Shown one piece after another: positions 27,927 to 39,781 of a stretch of DNA of 64,000 bases. Position 1 is the stretch's first letter. Every line of letters starts with the position of its first letter. This DNA comes from Parietaria judaica (taxonomy: Eukaryota > Streptophyta > Magnoliopsida > Rosales > Urticaceae): positions 12,935,343-12,999,342 of the forward strand of contig OX940867.1 of the NCBI GenBank assembly GCA_954871525.1, given 5' to 3'. The notes beneath the pieces are model-generated. The model searched no databases and had not been told where the DNA came from. It saw only the letters and a list, made by a program, of their open reading frames with translations. The translations under genes were made by a program, and so were the position numbers.

Positions 27927-30900
27927 ATGCTCGCTGAACCAGACGAGCAGACATATGAGGAAACAGAAGACATTGGCGAACAGCTTGATGAGATCCCCGA
28001 GCCCATTGGCAGAATCTACACAATAGTAGGAGGGTCCCAACTGCACGGAAATTCAGTCAATTCCATCAAGGCTCACCAACGAAGGCTCAAAGCCGGACCA
28101 ATAATCGTTCCGAGGCGAGAACCGGATTTTGAAATTTCATTCAAGGACAGTGAAGCAGCCACACTGATCGGTCCGCACGATGACGCGCTAGTTGTCACAC
28201 TCCTAGTTGCCTCATACACGATGGATAGAATACTAATCGACAATGGGAGCTCAGTCGACGTGATTTTCCTGGAACCGTTGCTGAAGTTGGGAGTCGAAGA
28301 AACTGAGATCAGCAGGGAAGCCATCCCTCTAACCGGCTTCGATGGAGGAACCATCAATGCAATAGGCACGGTACGGCTGTCAATCGCAGCAGCAAGGGTA
28401 GGAAGGACAAAGAACTTCCTAGTATTAGACTGCCCGTCAGTTTACAACATGATACTAGGAAGACCCTGGCTGCACATGATGAAGGCCGTACCATTAACTT
28501 ACCATCAACTAATGCGCTTCCCCAATAGGGAAGGAAAAATCGTTGAGGTCAAGGGAAACCAGAAGCAATCCAGGATCTGCTATATGAGCGCATTCCGGAA
28601 CATCCAGGCAGCTAAGGCCGGAAGAGAGAAATCTACCGCATAGCAACTAATGTCGGTAGAAGAAAAAGAGGAGGACGACCAGGAAAGGACCACCGATACG
28701 GACGGACCCAACGTGGAAATGACAGTCCAGGTCCAGATCGATCCTGACAATCCGGATCACCGGGTAGGGATAGGAAAAGGACTAGACAATAACGTCAGAA
28801 AAAAACTCCTCAAATTCCTCACCAAAAATCGGGATTGTTTTGCTTGGTCCCACGAGGACATGCCCGAGATAGACCCAAGCATCGCAACCCACCGCCTGAA
28901 TGTAGACCCCAGCTATAAGCCGGTAAAATAAAAAAGGCGGAAGCTAGGCCCAGATCGGGCCCAAGCTGTGAACGAAGAAGTCACAAAGCTATTGCAAACC
29001 GGATCCATCAGGGAAGTCAAATACCCGGACTGGTTGGCAAATACAGTTGTCGTGAAAAAGAAAAACGGAAAGGCCAGAGTCTGCATTGACTTCACTGACC
29101 TAAACAAAGCTTGTCCTAAAGACAGTTTCCCAATGCCCCACATTGACCGACTAGTCGAAGCAACATGTGGGCATGAACTACTGTCGTTTATGGATGCGTT
29201 TTCGGGATACAACCAGATCCTCATGCACCCCGAGGACCAAGAAAAAATTGCTTTCATAACCGACAGGGGTATATACTGTTACAAAGTTATGCCTTTCGGG
29301 TTAAAGAATGCCGGAGCCACATATCAAAGATTAGTCAAGCAGATGTTTGCCGAACAACTCGGCAAAACTATGGAGGTCTATATTGATGATATGTTGGTAA
29401 AATCCTCCCAAGAAACAGATCATGTAGCCCACTTAGAAGAGTGCTTCGCGATACTACGGAAGTATCAAATGAAGCTTAATCCGACAAAATGCACCTTCGG
29501 GGTAACTTCGGGAAAATTCCTGGGTTACTTGGTCACACAGCTAGGAATAGAAGCTAATCCTGACCAGATAAAAGCCCTCCAGAACATGCCCTCCCCAAGG
29601 ACTGTTAGGGAGACACAAAGGCTGACTGGGAGAATCGCAGCTCTTAATCGGTTCATATCAAGAGCAACGGATAAGTGCTTACCCTTTTACAAACTGTTGA
29701 AGGGGAACAAAAAGTTCGAATGGACCGAAGAGTGCGAGGAAGCATTCCAAAAGCTAAAAAGGTACCTCTCCACGCCGCCCATACTTACCAGACCGATCCT
29801 GGGAGAGCCATTATTCTTATACTTGGCTGTCTCACCATCGGCGGTGAGTGGGGTAATAGTGAGAGAGGACCGCGGTAAGCAAAGACCAATATTCTACATC
29901 AGCAAATCTCTAGAAGATGCTGAAACCAGATATCCAGCTATCAAAAAACTCGCATTGGCAATGATAACCGCAGCGAGAAAACTCCGGCCTTACTTCCAAT
30001 CCCACACTATCATGGTCATGACCACCCAACCTTTGAGGATCATCCTCCACAGCCCGAACCAATCGGGGAGACTCACAAAATGGGCAGTCGAGCTAAGCGA
30101 GTTCGATATAGAATACAAAATCTGTACCTGTGCGAAATCACAAGTACTGGCTGATTTTCTGATCGAATTGTCAGCCGATGGCTCGAAAGAGGGTCACGAA
30201 GATGGAGAGTGGAGACTCGAACTCGATGGAGCCTCAAACCAAGGTGGATCCGGGATCGGGATTCGTTTGATATCCCCTACGGGAGAAGTGTTGGAACAAT
30301 CTTTCAGATTGAAATTCCACGCAACAAACAACGAGACCGAATACGAGGCCCTCGTTGCTGGCCTCAAACTAGCAAAAGTCGTAGGAGCCGGAAGAATAAG
30401 GGCCCATTCCGACTCCAAGCTAGTTACCAGTCAAATCAGTGGCGAATACGCCACCCGTGACGATAGAATGGAAAATACCTTTCGGTAGTAAAAAGGTTTG
30501 ATTCAACAGTTCGATCACGTTGAGATAATCCAGATACCGAGGAGCGAGAACGCATCATCAGATGCATTGACTGGTTTAGCTTCAACTTCGAATCCCGAAG
30601 TAAAGAGGATAATTCCAGTCGAAACAATAGACGAACCTAGCGTGACACGCGAAGTTTACAGCATCCAAATGGAAGAAGACGATTGGAGAACCCCGATCGT
30701 CAACTATATCCTAACCGGAACCAAACCCCAGGACAAGTAGAAGGCTAGGAAACTATGAATCCAAAGTGCCAGATTCTGCATTATCGGGGGGAAATTGTAC
30801 AAACGCAGCTACACCGGACCCTACCTAAGGTGCCTAGGGAAGACCGAAGCTCGAATTGTACTCCACGAAATCCATGACGGGGAATGCGGCAACCACTCCG

Positions 30901-31925
30901 GAGGAAGATCTTTGGCAAACAAAGCAAAAAGGCAAGGCTTTTTCTGGGCCACTATGCTGGCAGATAGCGAAGCCCACGCCAAAAGATGCGATAAATGCCA
31001 AAGACACTCCCCGTCCATACACCGGCCAGCAGAAGAACTCTCCTCAGTCTCAGTCCCGTACCCATTCATGAAATGGTCTATGGACATAGTTGGGCCTTTT
31101 CCCCTAGCCCTGGCTGGGAAAAGATTCCTACTCGTCGTAACAGACTACTTCTCCAAATGGGTGGAGGCCGAAGCATATGCAAACATCAAGGACGTTGATG
31201 TCGAAAATTTCCTCTGGAAAAACATCATTAGCCGTTTCGGCCTCCCAAAAGAGATAATAGCTAACAATGGACCCCAGTTCATTTCCACGAAATTCCAAAA
31301 CTTCTGCATCAATTGGAAAATATCCTTGAACACATCCACTCCGAGGTATCCCCAGGGCAACGGCCAAGCTGAGGTAGCTAACCGGATCATAGTGGATGGA
31401 ATCAAGAGACGCCTAGATACCAAGAAAGGACGGTGAGCTGATGAGCTCATAGGAGTCCTTTGGTCCTACAGAACTACCCCGCGTAGGGCCACCGGGGAAA
31501 CTCCATTTTCAATGGTATACGGCACCGAAGCCGTAATACCAGCAGAGATAGAGACACCCAGCCTTCGAAGGGAACACGCGCCCTTGAACGCAGAACTCAA
31601 CGACGAAATGAGGGAAGATCAGCTCGACCACATCGACGAAAGACGAGAACAGGCTTTGATAAGAATAACTAACTATCAAAATTCGATAGCGAAGTATTAT
31701 AATTCAAAGATCAAACGTCGAAAATTCATCGTGGGAGAGCTGGTCCTCAGAAAATTTTTCCAGAACACCGCCGAGTTGAACGCGGGTAAGCTCGGGGCTA
31801 ACTGGGAAGGACCTTACATCGTCACTGAAGTAGTAAAACCTGGAGTATACCGGCTAGCCACTCCGGAAGGAACGAGAGTCCTCCGGAGCTGGAATGCCAT
31901 GCACCTGAGGAAATACTACGCCTAA
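27927..31925 (+). pseudogene. Broken pol of the Tat element (PR, RT, RNase H, aRNH, integrase)
   Basis: A single frame runs from 27927 to 31925, interrupted by TAG 28641, TAA 28929, TAG-TAA 30486-30491, TAG 30738, TGA 30756 and TGA 31434. Domains in order: aspartic protease with LIDNGSSVDVIF (28238) and ILGRPWL (28450); reverse transcriptase with MPFGLKNAGATYQR (29290) and YIDDM (29380); gypsy RNase H with PLFLYLAVSPSAV (29808); archaeal-type RNase H with LELDGASNQGGSGIG (30210), NETEYEAL and SDSKLV; integrase with the HHCC finger (about 30860-31010, CDKCQ) and the DDE core (MDIVGPF at 31080, NGQAE at 31360). The second catalytic Asp of integrase is Asn (codon AAC at 31263). Most single-codon stops are explained by C-to-T or G-to-A changes. 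The element therefore cannot transpose by its own enzymes. Confidence 0.92.
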
Positions 31926-32110
31926 TCCGACCTACCCGGTCTCCCATGAACTACGTAATGACTTGATCCCCAAATATGGGGTACGTAGGCAGCCCGTCTT
32001 ACCAACGGACACAGTCTCAATCCAAATCCAAACCAAATCGGTCCGACCTTCACTAAGTGTAAACTCTGAAGATTCGCATTATCAAGGTAAAAATATCTAA
32101 ACTTTCTCCC

Positions 32111-32261
32111 AAGGCAACAAGCCTACCGGGTAACAGACCCACTCTTCTAAGGCAACAAGCCTACCGGGTAACAGACCCACTCTCTAAAGGCCAACGAGCC
32201 TAATCGGGTAACAAACCCATCAACTTAGGCAACAAGCCTCGCCGGGCAACAAGCCCACTCC
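32111..32261. repeat. 38-bp tandem repeat downstream of pol, four copies
   Basis: The unit, starting AAGGCAACAAGCCTACCGGG, recurs at about 32111, 32149, 32187 and 32226. The first two copies are almost identical and the last two are diverged. It is non-coding and lies between the integrase stop and the minus-strand gene. Tandem repeats in this place are common in Tat elements. Confidence 0.88.
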
Positions 32262-32742
32262 ATTAAAATTATTTATACTAATCTTAGCAAATAGACTAAA
32301 AGCCTACGAGCATATTCGTTACAGAAACGAAACTTACGGACTACCACGGAGACGAGTAGAGATGATCGACGAACAGACAGAGAAGAGGATAAGAAGAACA
32401 ATGAATTCACTTCAATCACAAGGTAAACTCTTTTTTTTCATACTTAAGAAACTTTTAAAATCTCTTTTATAATTTCGTATAAGTCTATCAGTCTAGATGC
32501 TGCTCCTAGCCAATCTTAGCCGTTATCAAGGAAGATCGTAAAAGGAAATTAACTTAGAAGAAAACTAGCATTAGAAACAAAGGAATCATTTAAAGAAAGA
32601 AAAATAGCAAAGGCCCTAACCACGGGCATATCCAACAATACAAAAAAAGGGTTCAAGCCGCCATAGACTTGCCCATAGAAATTGTCTTGGCCTTAGGCCT
32701 TATTTACAAAACTAAACAAAACAAAAAAAATGGGGGACCGCT

Positions 32743-35406
32743 CTATGCGTCAACCCCGAGTACATCTACGATCTCCTCCTCGTCATTTTTCTCCTCTCCG
32801 GTCATATCTTCTTGCTCGGCGGGCTCCCCGGTCACGACCTCTTCGGCTGCGGGTTCTTCAAGGACAGGCTCTTCAGTGACGGGCTCCTTGGCGACTTGCT
32901 ACTCGGACTGGGCACTTTGATCTGCAAAGGGGAGCTCGGTCAAATCCGCATCAGGAGACATGGCCGGAGACCCTATCATCGGTACCGGTGTCCCCTCCAA
33001 GATAGCCTGGTAGCGGACAACGTTGCCTTCTAGGACCTCCGTCTCAGCCTCAAAGTCAGTGACCTTGCCGTCAATTACGTCTTGAACCAATTCAAGGCAT
33101 CCCTCGGCTTTGTCAAGGCAGCAATTATCGGCGGCCGTACCTTTGTACCACGCAATCATCGCGTCCCTCTCTTTCACCCTTCGGCGATAGCGGGAACGGA
33201 TAGCATTTTTCTCGACCTCACGGTCAAGCGACTGCTGTCGGGCCTCCGCCAGCTCAGCAGTGAGGCGCTGCACGTCCTCCTTTAGAGCCATCGCCTCCTC
33301 CTCCTTTTTCATGGCCATTTCCTCTGCCCGTCCTCTCGCCGCATCTGAAGCCAGCATCGCCCTGGTAGCCGTTTCGCTTGTCTTCTGAGCTTCCTCCACC
33401 ACACGGGTAGCGTTCGGTAGCTTTTCCCGAAGGTCATCGACCGTGTTCCCTAGGCCCTTGATCCTAACGTCGGCGGCGGCAACCTTTCGACTCATGACCT
33501 CGACCTGGTCAGCCTTTGCCCGGATGGCCGTAATAGCATCGGCCAACTCCCTCTCTTTCAACGCAAGCTGCTCGGCAGCTTGCGCCCCCTCCTTCGCCTC
33601 CTCTAATTGGTCCTCGTAATCGAGAACCATGTCGTTTATGGTCGCCGTGAGCTACACGTCAAAATAAAAAAAATAGAGTTAGAAAATTTTTGACAATCAA
33701 CAAAACTAGGGCAAATAGAAGATTAGTGGAGACTCACATGGACTGTCATGGCCAATACGGCCTTGTAAATCGGCTTCTCGGCGATGGACCTCGGAACTCT
33801 GCCGACCCCGCCATTAGTAATTTGCCGGAGGAGCCCGGCCGCGACCTTAAGCGCCTTGTGGAGACCCTTGTCCCCGTACCAAGTACACCCGACCTTGCGA
33901 GAAACCTCTTTCTCCTTGGCCTTACCCCCGATCACGAGGGGAGCCGATCTCGTTTTCTCCCCAGTCTTGCCCTGGGAGGCCTCCTTAGGGCGCTCGGCTT
34001 CGTGAGCAACCTCCTTCCCTTTGGCCTTCTCGGAGGCCCTGACCACTTCTTTTGGGGCCGGATCGCCCCTAGCCTTCTTCCGAACCTCGGATCCACCCCC
34101 CTCATGCGGCCGCTTCACTGCAGCCTCCGATCCCGTCCTCGGGAGGACCTTTTCCTGAACAGGATGGGTCACGTCCTTAGAAGGACGGACAGGAGCAAGT
34201 GGAGGGGTATTTATCTCCTCGGAAACCTTCGCCGAAGGCGTGATTTCCGGGGTGCTGTCCCCGTCATCGGAAAGTTCGACGACGTCTTTCTCCTTAGCCG
34301 CCCTAGGAGCGACCTCAGCAGGAGTCTCCCGAGCGGGAGCTTCCTCATTTCTTCTGCTCGTCTCTATACGAGCAACTCCAGCAGGTGCCGATGCACCGGG
34401 CAGAACTTTCGCCGCCGTCCGCGACGCCGAACCAGAGGTTCTGGCCTGCTCTTCCTACTTCCGCCTCTGGCGGAGACTCAAACTCTTAGGGCGTAGAGCG
34501 TCCATGTCCTCCTCTGCACATCCAAAAACAGCACTTAGGCAAAAGTCAATAATATCAAACCAAAGACATAAGTTCAGTAATCTTACCCGGAAATTCCTCC
34601 TCGTCTTCCTCGTGCCACAATCCGACGGACTCAAGCCTCTCCCGAGTAAATGACGACCACGGCTCGGGACCAAAGGGGAACAACTTCTTCTTCAAAGCCC
34701 TCCACTTGTCAGTGATAGGAAGAGACTTAGGCTTCTTAGAATCTTCAACTGCATAAAAAAAAAAAAAAAAAAAAAAAAGAGAATTAGCAAACTTATTAAA
34801 AAAATCCGAATAGAAAATCTCGCCAACCCAACCCGGAACCTCACCTATCTCATGAACCCATACGTTCTTGTAGCCCGGCCAAAATCCAAGTGTCTCCTGA
34901 CCGGCTAGGAAAAAGAAATACTTGTGGGTCCAAGCACTTTCCTTCTTGGGAAGACCATCAATGATCTCCCCATCTTTAACGGATAGAAAAAACCTACCCT
35001 TAGCCTGACCATTAGTCTTGATGACCAAGCCCGTCAACAAATCTTCGAGTGTAAGTGTATACAAACACTCGTGAGCCCGGACAAGCAAGGCCGTCAGGAT
35101 CCTAAACGAATTATAACTAAATTGCCCTATAGAAACCCCTAAGTGTGTAAAATACTGTAGGATAAGTGTGGGAACAGGAAACCTGAGCCCCCCGGACTCA
35201 AAGTACCTCTGGTAAACACAAATCCACCCGTCTGCATTCTGCTCGTCAGCATGCTCATTAGGACCCGGCAACCTAAGAGCTATAGACTGAGGGATCCTAT
35301 AGGCTACCCGGATCTTAACAAGATCCTTAGGCTTTAGAACAGACTTAGGAGAATCTGTAGCCAGAAACTCCGTTTGCCATTTATCAGTTGCCTTTTTAGG
35401 ACCCAT
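32743..35406 (-). pseudogene. Antisense spliced gene of the Tat element (gypsy-type putative transposase domain plus coiled coil)
   Basis: This lies on the minus strand between pol and the 3' LTR. ATG at 35406 (MGPKKATDKWQ); exons 35406-34587, 34513-33738 and 33651-32743, with introns GTAAG...GCAG and GTGAGT...GTAG. Exon lengths 820+776+909 sum to 2505, exactly divisible by three. The N-terminal part (GLRFPVPTLILQYFTHLGVS at about 35200) is the plant domain known as putative gypsy-type transposon (PF04195). The middle is charged and low complexity, and the last exon is a long Ala/Glu/Lys-rich coiled coil (EEAKEGAQAAEQLALKEREL). Two in-frame TAG codons interrupt it (34457-34455 and 32901-32899). 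A T-run encodes eight Phe near 34755-34780. The function of these antisense proteins is not established. Confidence 0.8.
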
Positions 35407-36180
35407 TCCTCCAAGAAATATCTTAAGAAAAACCAAAACTACCTAGACGAGCACAAATACCACCCGAAACCAGAGAAATAATCTATAAAAACCCAGAAAA
35501 GTCTCCTAGAAAACTCGTAAAGGAGAGACGAAAACAAGAATAGGATTAGAACCTGAAACTCCTAGATTCAGTTGACAGAGAATCATGAAAAACAAACCTC
35601 AGAACAACTTCAATGGCAGACACAGAACTTCTCCTTCAAAAAAAAAAAAAAAAAACTCGAGCTTCCTCTCTCTAAAATTCGAAAATGATATTCGAATACG
35701 AAACGTGATATATATGGAGGAGAGAGAAAGAAGTTACCTTCGACAAGACGCGTGACGGGCAGAAGCTGAAGAGACGTGCCCATTAAATGTGAAACACTCG
35801 AGTATTTATACTCGAAAACCGTCGCTGATCCTACGGCTAGGGTTTCCTCAAAAATCGCGACAAATCTCATTCTACGGTTGAGATCAGCGAGCTATCCGGC
35901 GACACGTCAGCATGACAGTTGTGTCAGGAGAATGTGAAGGGTTTATTCTCTTCGAACTCCGCAAAATGGAACACGTGTCATATCTGTTCCCGCCCAAAAT
36001 TCGAAGCAACAGTTACAGCTTCAAATTCCTACTCGTCCATCATATCTCGAAATTATCCAAAATCCTGCCCAGATTATGCAAATTTATGGCAAAAGTCACA
36101 GATTTAATTAATTCTATCCTGCACGAATTTTACATGATTTCATCGAGTATATACTATAAAATTTACTTCGTATTTTTTAT

Positions 36181-36194
36181 AGTAGGGGGCTGAC
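36181..36194 (+). other. Polypurine tract before the 3' LTR
   Basis: AGTAGGGGGCTGAC ends directly at the TGTTGATG start of the 3' LTR. In LTR elements the purine tract primes plus-strand synthesis. Confidence 0.75.
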
Positions 36195-37039
36195 TGTTGA
36201 TGTACAAATTCGTCATTATTTAATATGACATAAAGTGCTAAAGTTGTGAATTAATTAAATTTATAAGTAAAAATTAAAGGTTTTAAAGGAATAGATCGAT
36301 ATCCATAAAAGCCCAATTGAGAAGCCCACTAAAGCTCTCAGTCAGACAAAGCCCAACGGATACAAAGCCACTCGGCCTAAAAAGCCCAAAGGCCCAACGC
36401 TATCCGTCATCAGCCCAGAAAGAAGAGGGTAGAATCGTCACATTCGCTACCCGGCATTCTAATTCGAACCTCAGCGGAAGACCAGGAGCACGGAGTCAAG
36501 TCTTCAACGGGCATAATTCAAACGCGACGGAGAGAACGCAGTCGTGGGACACGTGTAGCAAGGCGAGCCATTCGATCCGTTCAGCTCGGAGAGAAGACCC
36601 CACGATTCCTGGAAGTCCAACGGGAAGAATTGAAGCCTATAAATATCAAGATCAAGCTTAGATCAAGACACGCATCCCTGAGAGAATACATCGAGAGCTC
36701 GCTACCCGGCATTTCTGCTTACTTTTAGATTTCGTTGTATTCTATTCATTTCTTCTCATTCTTTCTTTGGTTCTAGACGTGATTTGCTGCCTGTAGCTGT
36801 CCGTCTATGTCATTTGTCGCAATAAACTAACAGAAGACGTAGTCAACTACCGCCTTGGGACGAACCTCTATAAAAAAAACCCTCGTCTCATTTATACCGC
36901 TTATATTTATATACACATATCGAGAGTGAATCGAGAGCTTGCAACGTGAGAGATCGAATTCCACCAAGTCATCAATCTCAAGAATATCATACGCTCACAA
37001 GTCACACTTGACTGTTTGAAGTGGGAAATCACGTCAACA
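36195..37039 (+). repeat. 3' LTR of the Tat element
   Basis: 845 bp, TGTTGATG to ACGTCAACA, followed by the GTTCG duplication. It differs from the 5' LTR at about nine positions plus a two-base A/C-run change. At commonly used plant rates this dates insertion to well under one or about one million years; the value depends on the rate chosen. Confidence 0.95.
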
Positions 37040-37044
37040 GTTCG
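37040..37044. repeat. Target-site duplication of the Tat element, right copy
   Basis: GTTCG, identical to 25183-25187. Confidence 0.93.
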
Positions 37045-38065
37045 CCTTGGAATTTCATCGTCAAAATCTTCATGATATTCACGGTACGATCAATACTAAT
37101 TATATAGAATTTTCGTAAAGAACGCGAACACTTGAAATCTAGTTTCCAAAGTATAATAGAGAGCAAGTTCGAAAATAAAACTAAAAAAAAAAAAAAAAAA
37201 AGAGAAATTCGGGTGGAGAGGAGGGTCCCTGTTTTCGGATTCGACAATGCAAAGGAAGAATCAATTCTGAGCAATCAGTTCTCTAAGGATGCATTTTCAA
37301 AAAAAAAAAAAAGTTCTCTAAGGATGCTTCCTGAATTGGGTGGAGAGGTTTCGGGAAACTAACTTATATAGGCCGATTATGAGATTTCCACTGTGTTGTT
37401 CCCAAGAACAAGCTGCTATTGCCGAACTAGTGGCGAAAAGCTGGTTCCTCGCTCCCGTGGGCCAAGATCAGATATCCGCTGGGCTTGAGCCCGAGTAAGT
37501 GTTTTGAAGTGGAATGAACGAAAGGTCGTTAACTCTAACTGATAAACGACAATCGTAGCTTCACTAGACGTAGACGACTTGTTGTTAATGGATGACAAAC
37601 TCGTACCCTAACCGCGACAATCTATTTGAATTGATTGTAGTTCCACCGTGACAAATGAATTATTTATTCTAAAAAAATTATGTTTCAACGGAAAAAGAAA
37701 TGCTCTTAATAACTAATCATAACAAATATGGATGAAAATATGTACAAAGTGAATCAAAGTTATTCATAAAAGTATGTTGTGTGAAACAACGGCAAGTAAA
37801 TGAAGATCAATTGCATAATATCATAATGAAAACATGATTGTGAGATGTAATAAGATATTTGATATGAAGACGGTTTATGATGGCAAGCATTTAATTATTA
37901 CAAATACAATCCTTTTGAACAATATCCAATCCTTGCATTTGTGACTCAGTTCACAAAGATATTTCAAATATTCAAAATTAATAATAAAAAATTAAAACAT
38001 AAGTGGAAATAGTGTATGAACTCTAGATTGAGAGCTTCCAAATTTGAGTACCAAATCAACATAAG
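37045..38065. other. Spacer between the Tat element and the TauE/SafE gene
   Basis: No gene is supported. A-runs at 37183-37201 and 37301-37312 and a partial direct repeat of TTCTCTAAGGATGC (37279, 37314) are visible. The part nearest 38065 should hold the 3' UTR of the minus-strand gene. Confidence 0.5.
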
Positions 38066-39721
38066 CTAAGATTGGTGGCAGAAATTCTCGAACCCCATGT
38101 ACTCTTGATTCTCCATTTTCTCAACCATATTTGCTATGCCAACACCACCTAGACAAACAAAAAATATTAAAAATTAAAATTTAAAAAATTATTGAGCAGT
38201 AACGTCTTTTGATCATTTTTCAGTTCAAATTCAATGTAAAAACTTTTTTCAAATGATATCTTAATAAGATAAATTATGGCAATTAGTAAATGTTACCTAG
38301 ACTGATAGCGCTAACGAAAATGGTCATGGCAAGAATGAAGATAATAATGGAGGCTCTTCCGACAACTGCGATTATCTTTCGCACGACGTGCTGGCCGGTG
38401 AACGCTGCGATCGTCGCGATCAAGACGAAGTAAGAAGCTGCAGGGGAGAGTGGACCCGAGACTACAGTCATATTCGTTTTTCGATAAGGTCTAGATTTTT
38501 TGTGAATACTGCTTGTAGTAATTAGTGTTCTTAATTACCATAAGGAACTGGGAAGCGGTTGAGAAGGTAGTACTGAACAACGGACATGGACGACGAGAAC
38601 ACCATTGAGAACGTCGAAGTTGCGCTCGCCACCTTTAGAAAAAATAAAAATTCAAAATGCATCACATAGAATTGTTGCAAAAAATTGTAATTTCAAAGAC
38701 CAAATATTAGGACCATTTGTGATTAAAATTTATACAAATAAATTTAAGAAAGAAAAAAAAAACTCTTAGGTATATGATTTGGAGCTCATACAAAAAGAAA
38801 GATCAAGAAATCAAGAGGCTTGTAACACCGCGAACTCTTACTGAATTATAATGAAGAAGACTTGCAAGTGATAAGTGGACTTTCTCATTCTCACGTTGAG
38901 AGCGAACCATTAAAAGTCTTTGTGTCACTTTTTTTCGCTTTTGATTTCGTTTTCGATTTGGGGATTTATGTTAAACTCCTAAATACACCACCTTTAAATA
39001 AATTTGTGAGTCACTTAAACTTTCAAATAAAGAAGCTTTGGCTGATTACAAACCTGGGGTGGAATTCCGAGTTCGAGGAAAAGCGGGCCCAAGATGAAAC
39101 CGCCTCCAAGGCCGAGCAATCCACCTACCATGCCAGCTATGATCCCGCAGGAGCAGTACATGAAGATGTGATGCAACTTCCAGTTTGTGACTTCCTTTCC
39201 CTTTGACGCAATTACCCTCGTGCCTTTGTACAAACATATGGCCTCAAACACTGTCACTGACACTGCAATAGGAACCTGAAAATTGAACAAATATTGTCAA
39301 AAATGAAAAAAAAATGTAGATTGGTAATATTCTACAATAAATAATATATATATATATTGTTCAAACTTGCATAAATTTTTTTTTCTTCATTTAAATTGTG
39401 TTTCGAGGATAAGATTTTAAGACCTCTGATTATTACGCACGAGAGGAGGAATGATAAAACGGTCATTTGGGAATTTTTTTAATTAAATCCTTAGGCGAAT
39501 TTTCGGTTATATTGTTTTAAGATTCTTAAAAGGGCGCTGAAAGTTTTAAGTTTTAACCTTACTCTCAAAGGAAATGTCGATTTTTGATCTATTCTACTGG
39601 AATACATATAAGAGAATTCATCGACTTGGTAAATTACTGTTGACCCTGTTTGGTCACTAAATTATTGGCTAGAATCCTAGATTTACCTTTTCTCACAAAT
39701 TATATTCATCAACTAAGTTGA

Positions 39722-39781
<60 letters not shown>

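Larger units (their letters stand above)
25188..37039 (+). mobile_element. Full-length Tat-type Ty3/gypsy LTR retrotransposon, coding region broken
   Basis: The 11,852-bp element has two LTRs of about 846 bp with TG...CA ends, a 5-bp target duplication GTTCG (25183-25187 and 37040-37044), a primer-binding site directly after the 5' LTR and a purine-rich tract before the 3' LTR. Gene order on the plus strand is gag, protease, RT, RNase H, archaeal-type RNase H, integrase, which is Ty3/gypsy order. The extra archaeal-type RNase H places it in the Tat lineage. Between integrase and the 3' LTR are a 38-bp tandem repeat and a three-exon minus-strand gene. The LTRs differ at about nine positions plus one small indel (about 1%), so insertion was recent, yet gag-pol has many stops and frameshifts. 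Confidence 0.95.

Noticed and set aside
33690..34653. Plus-strand frames of 268 and 137 codons
   Set aside because: They are shadows of exon 2 of the minus-strand antisense gene, which has the better domain and splice support.
34749..34792. Intron inside the poly-Phe part of the antisense gene
   Set aside because: The GT...AG span would be 44 bp, too short for a plant intron, and its removal breaks the frame.
35407..35436. Longer start of the antisense Tat protein (MVFLKIFLGG)
   Set aside because: It would start at TTG; the ATG at 35406 (MGPKK) is the natural start.
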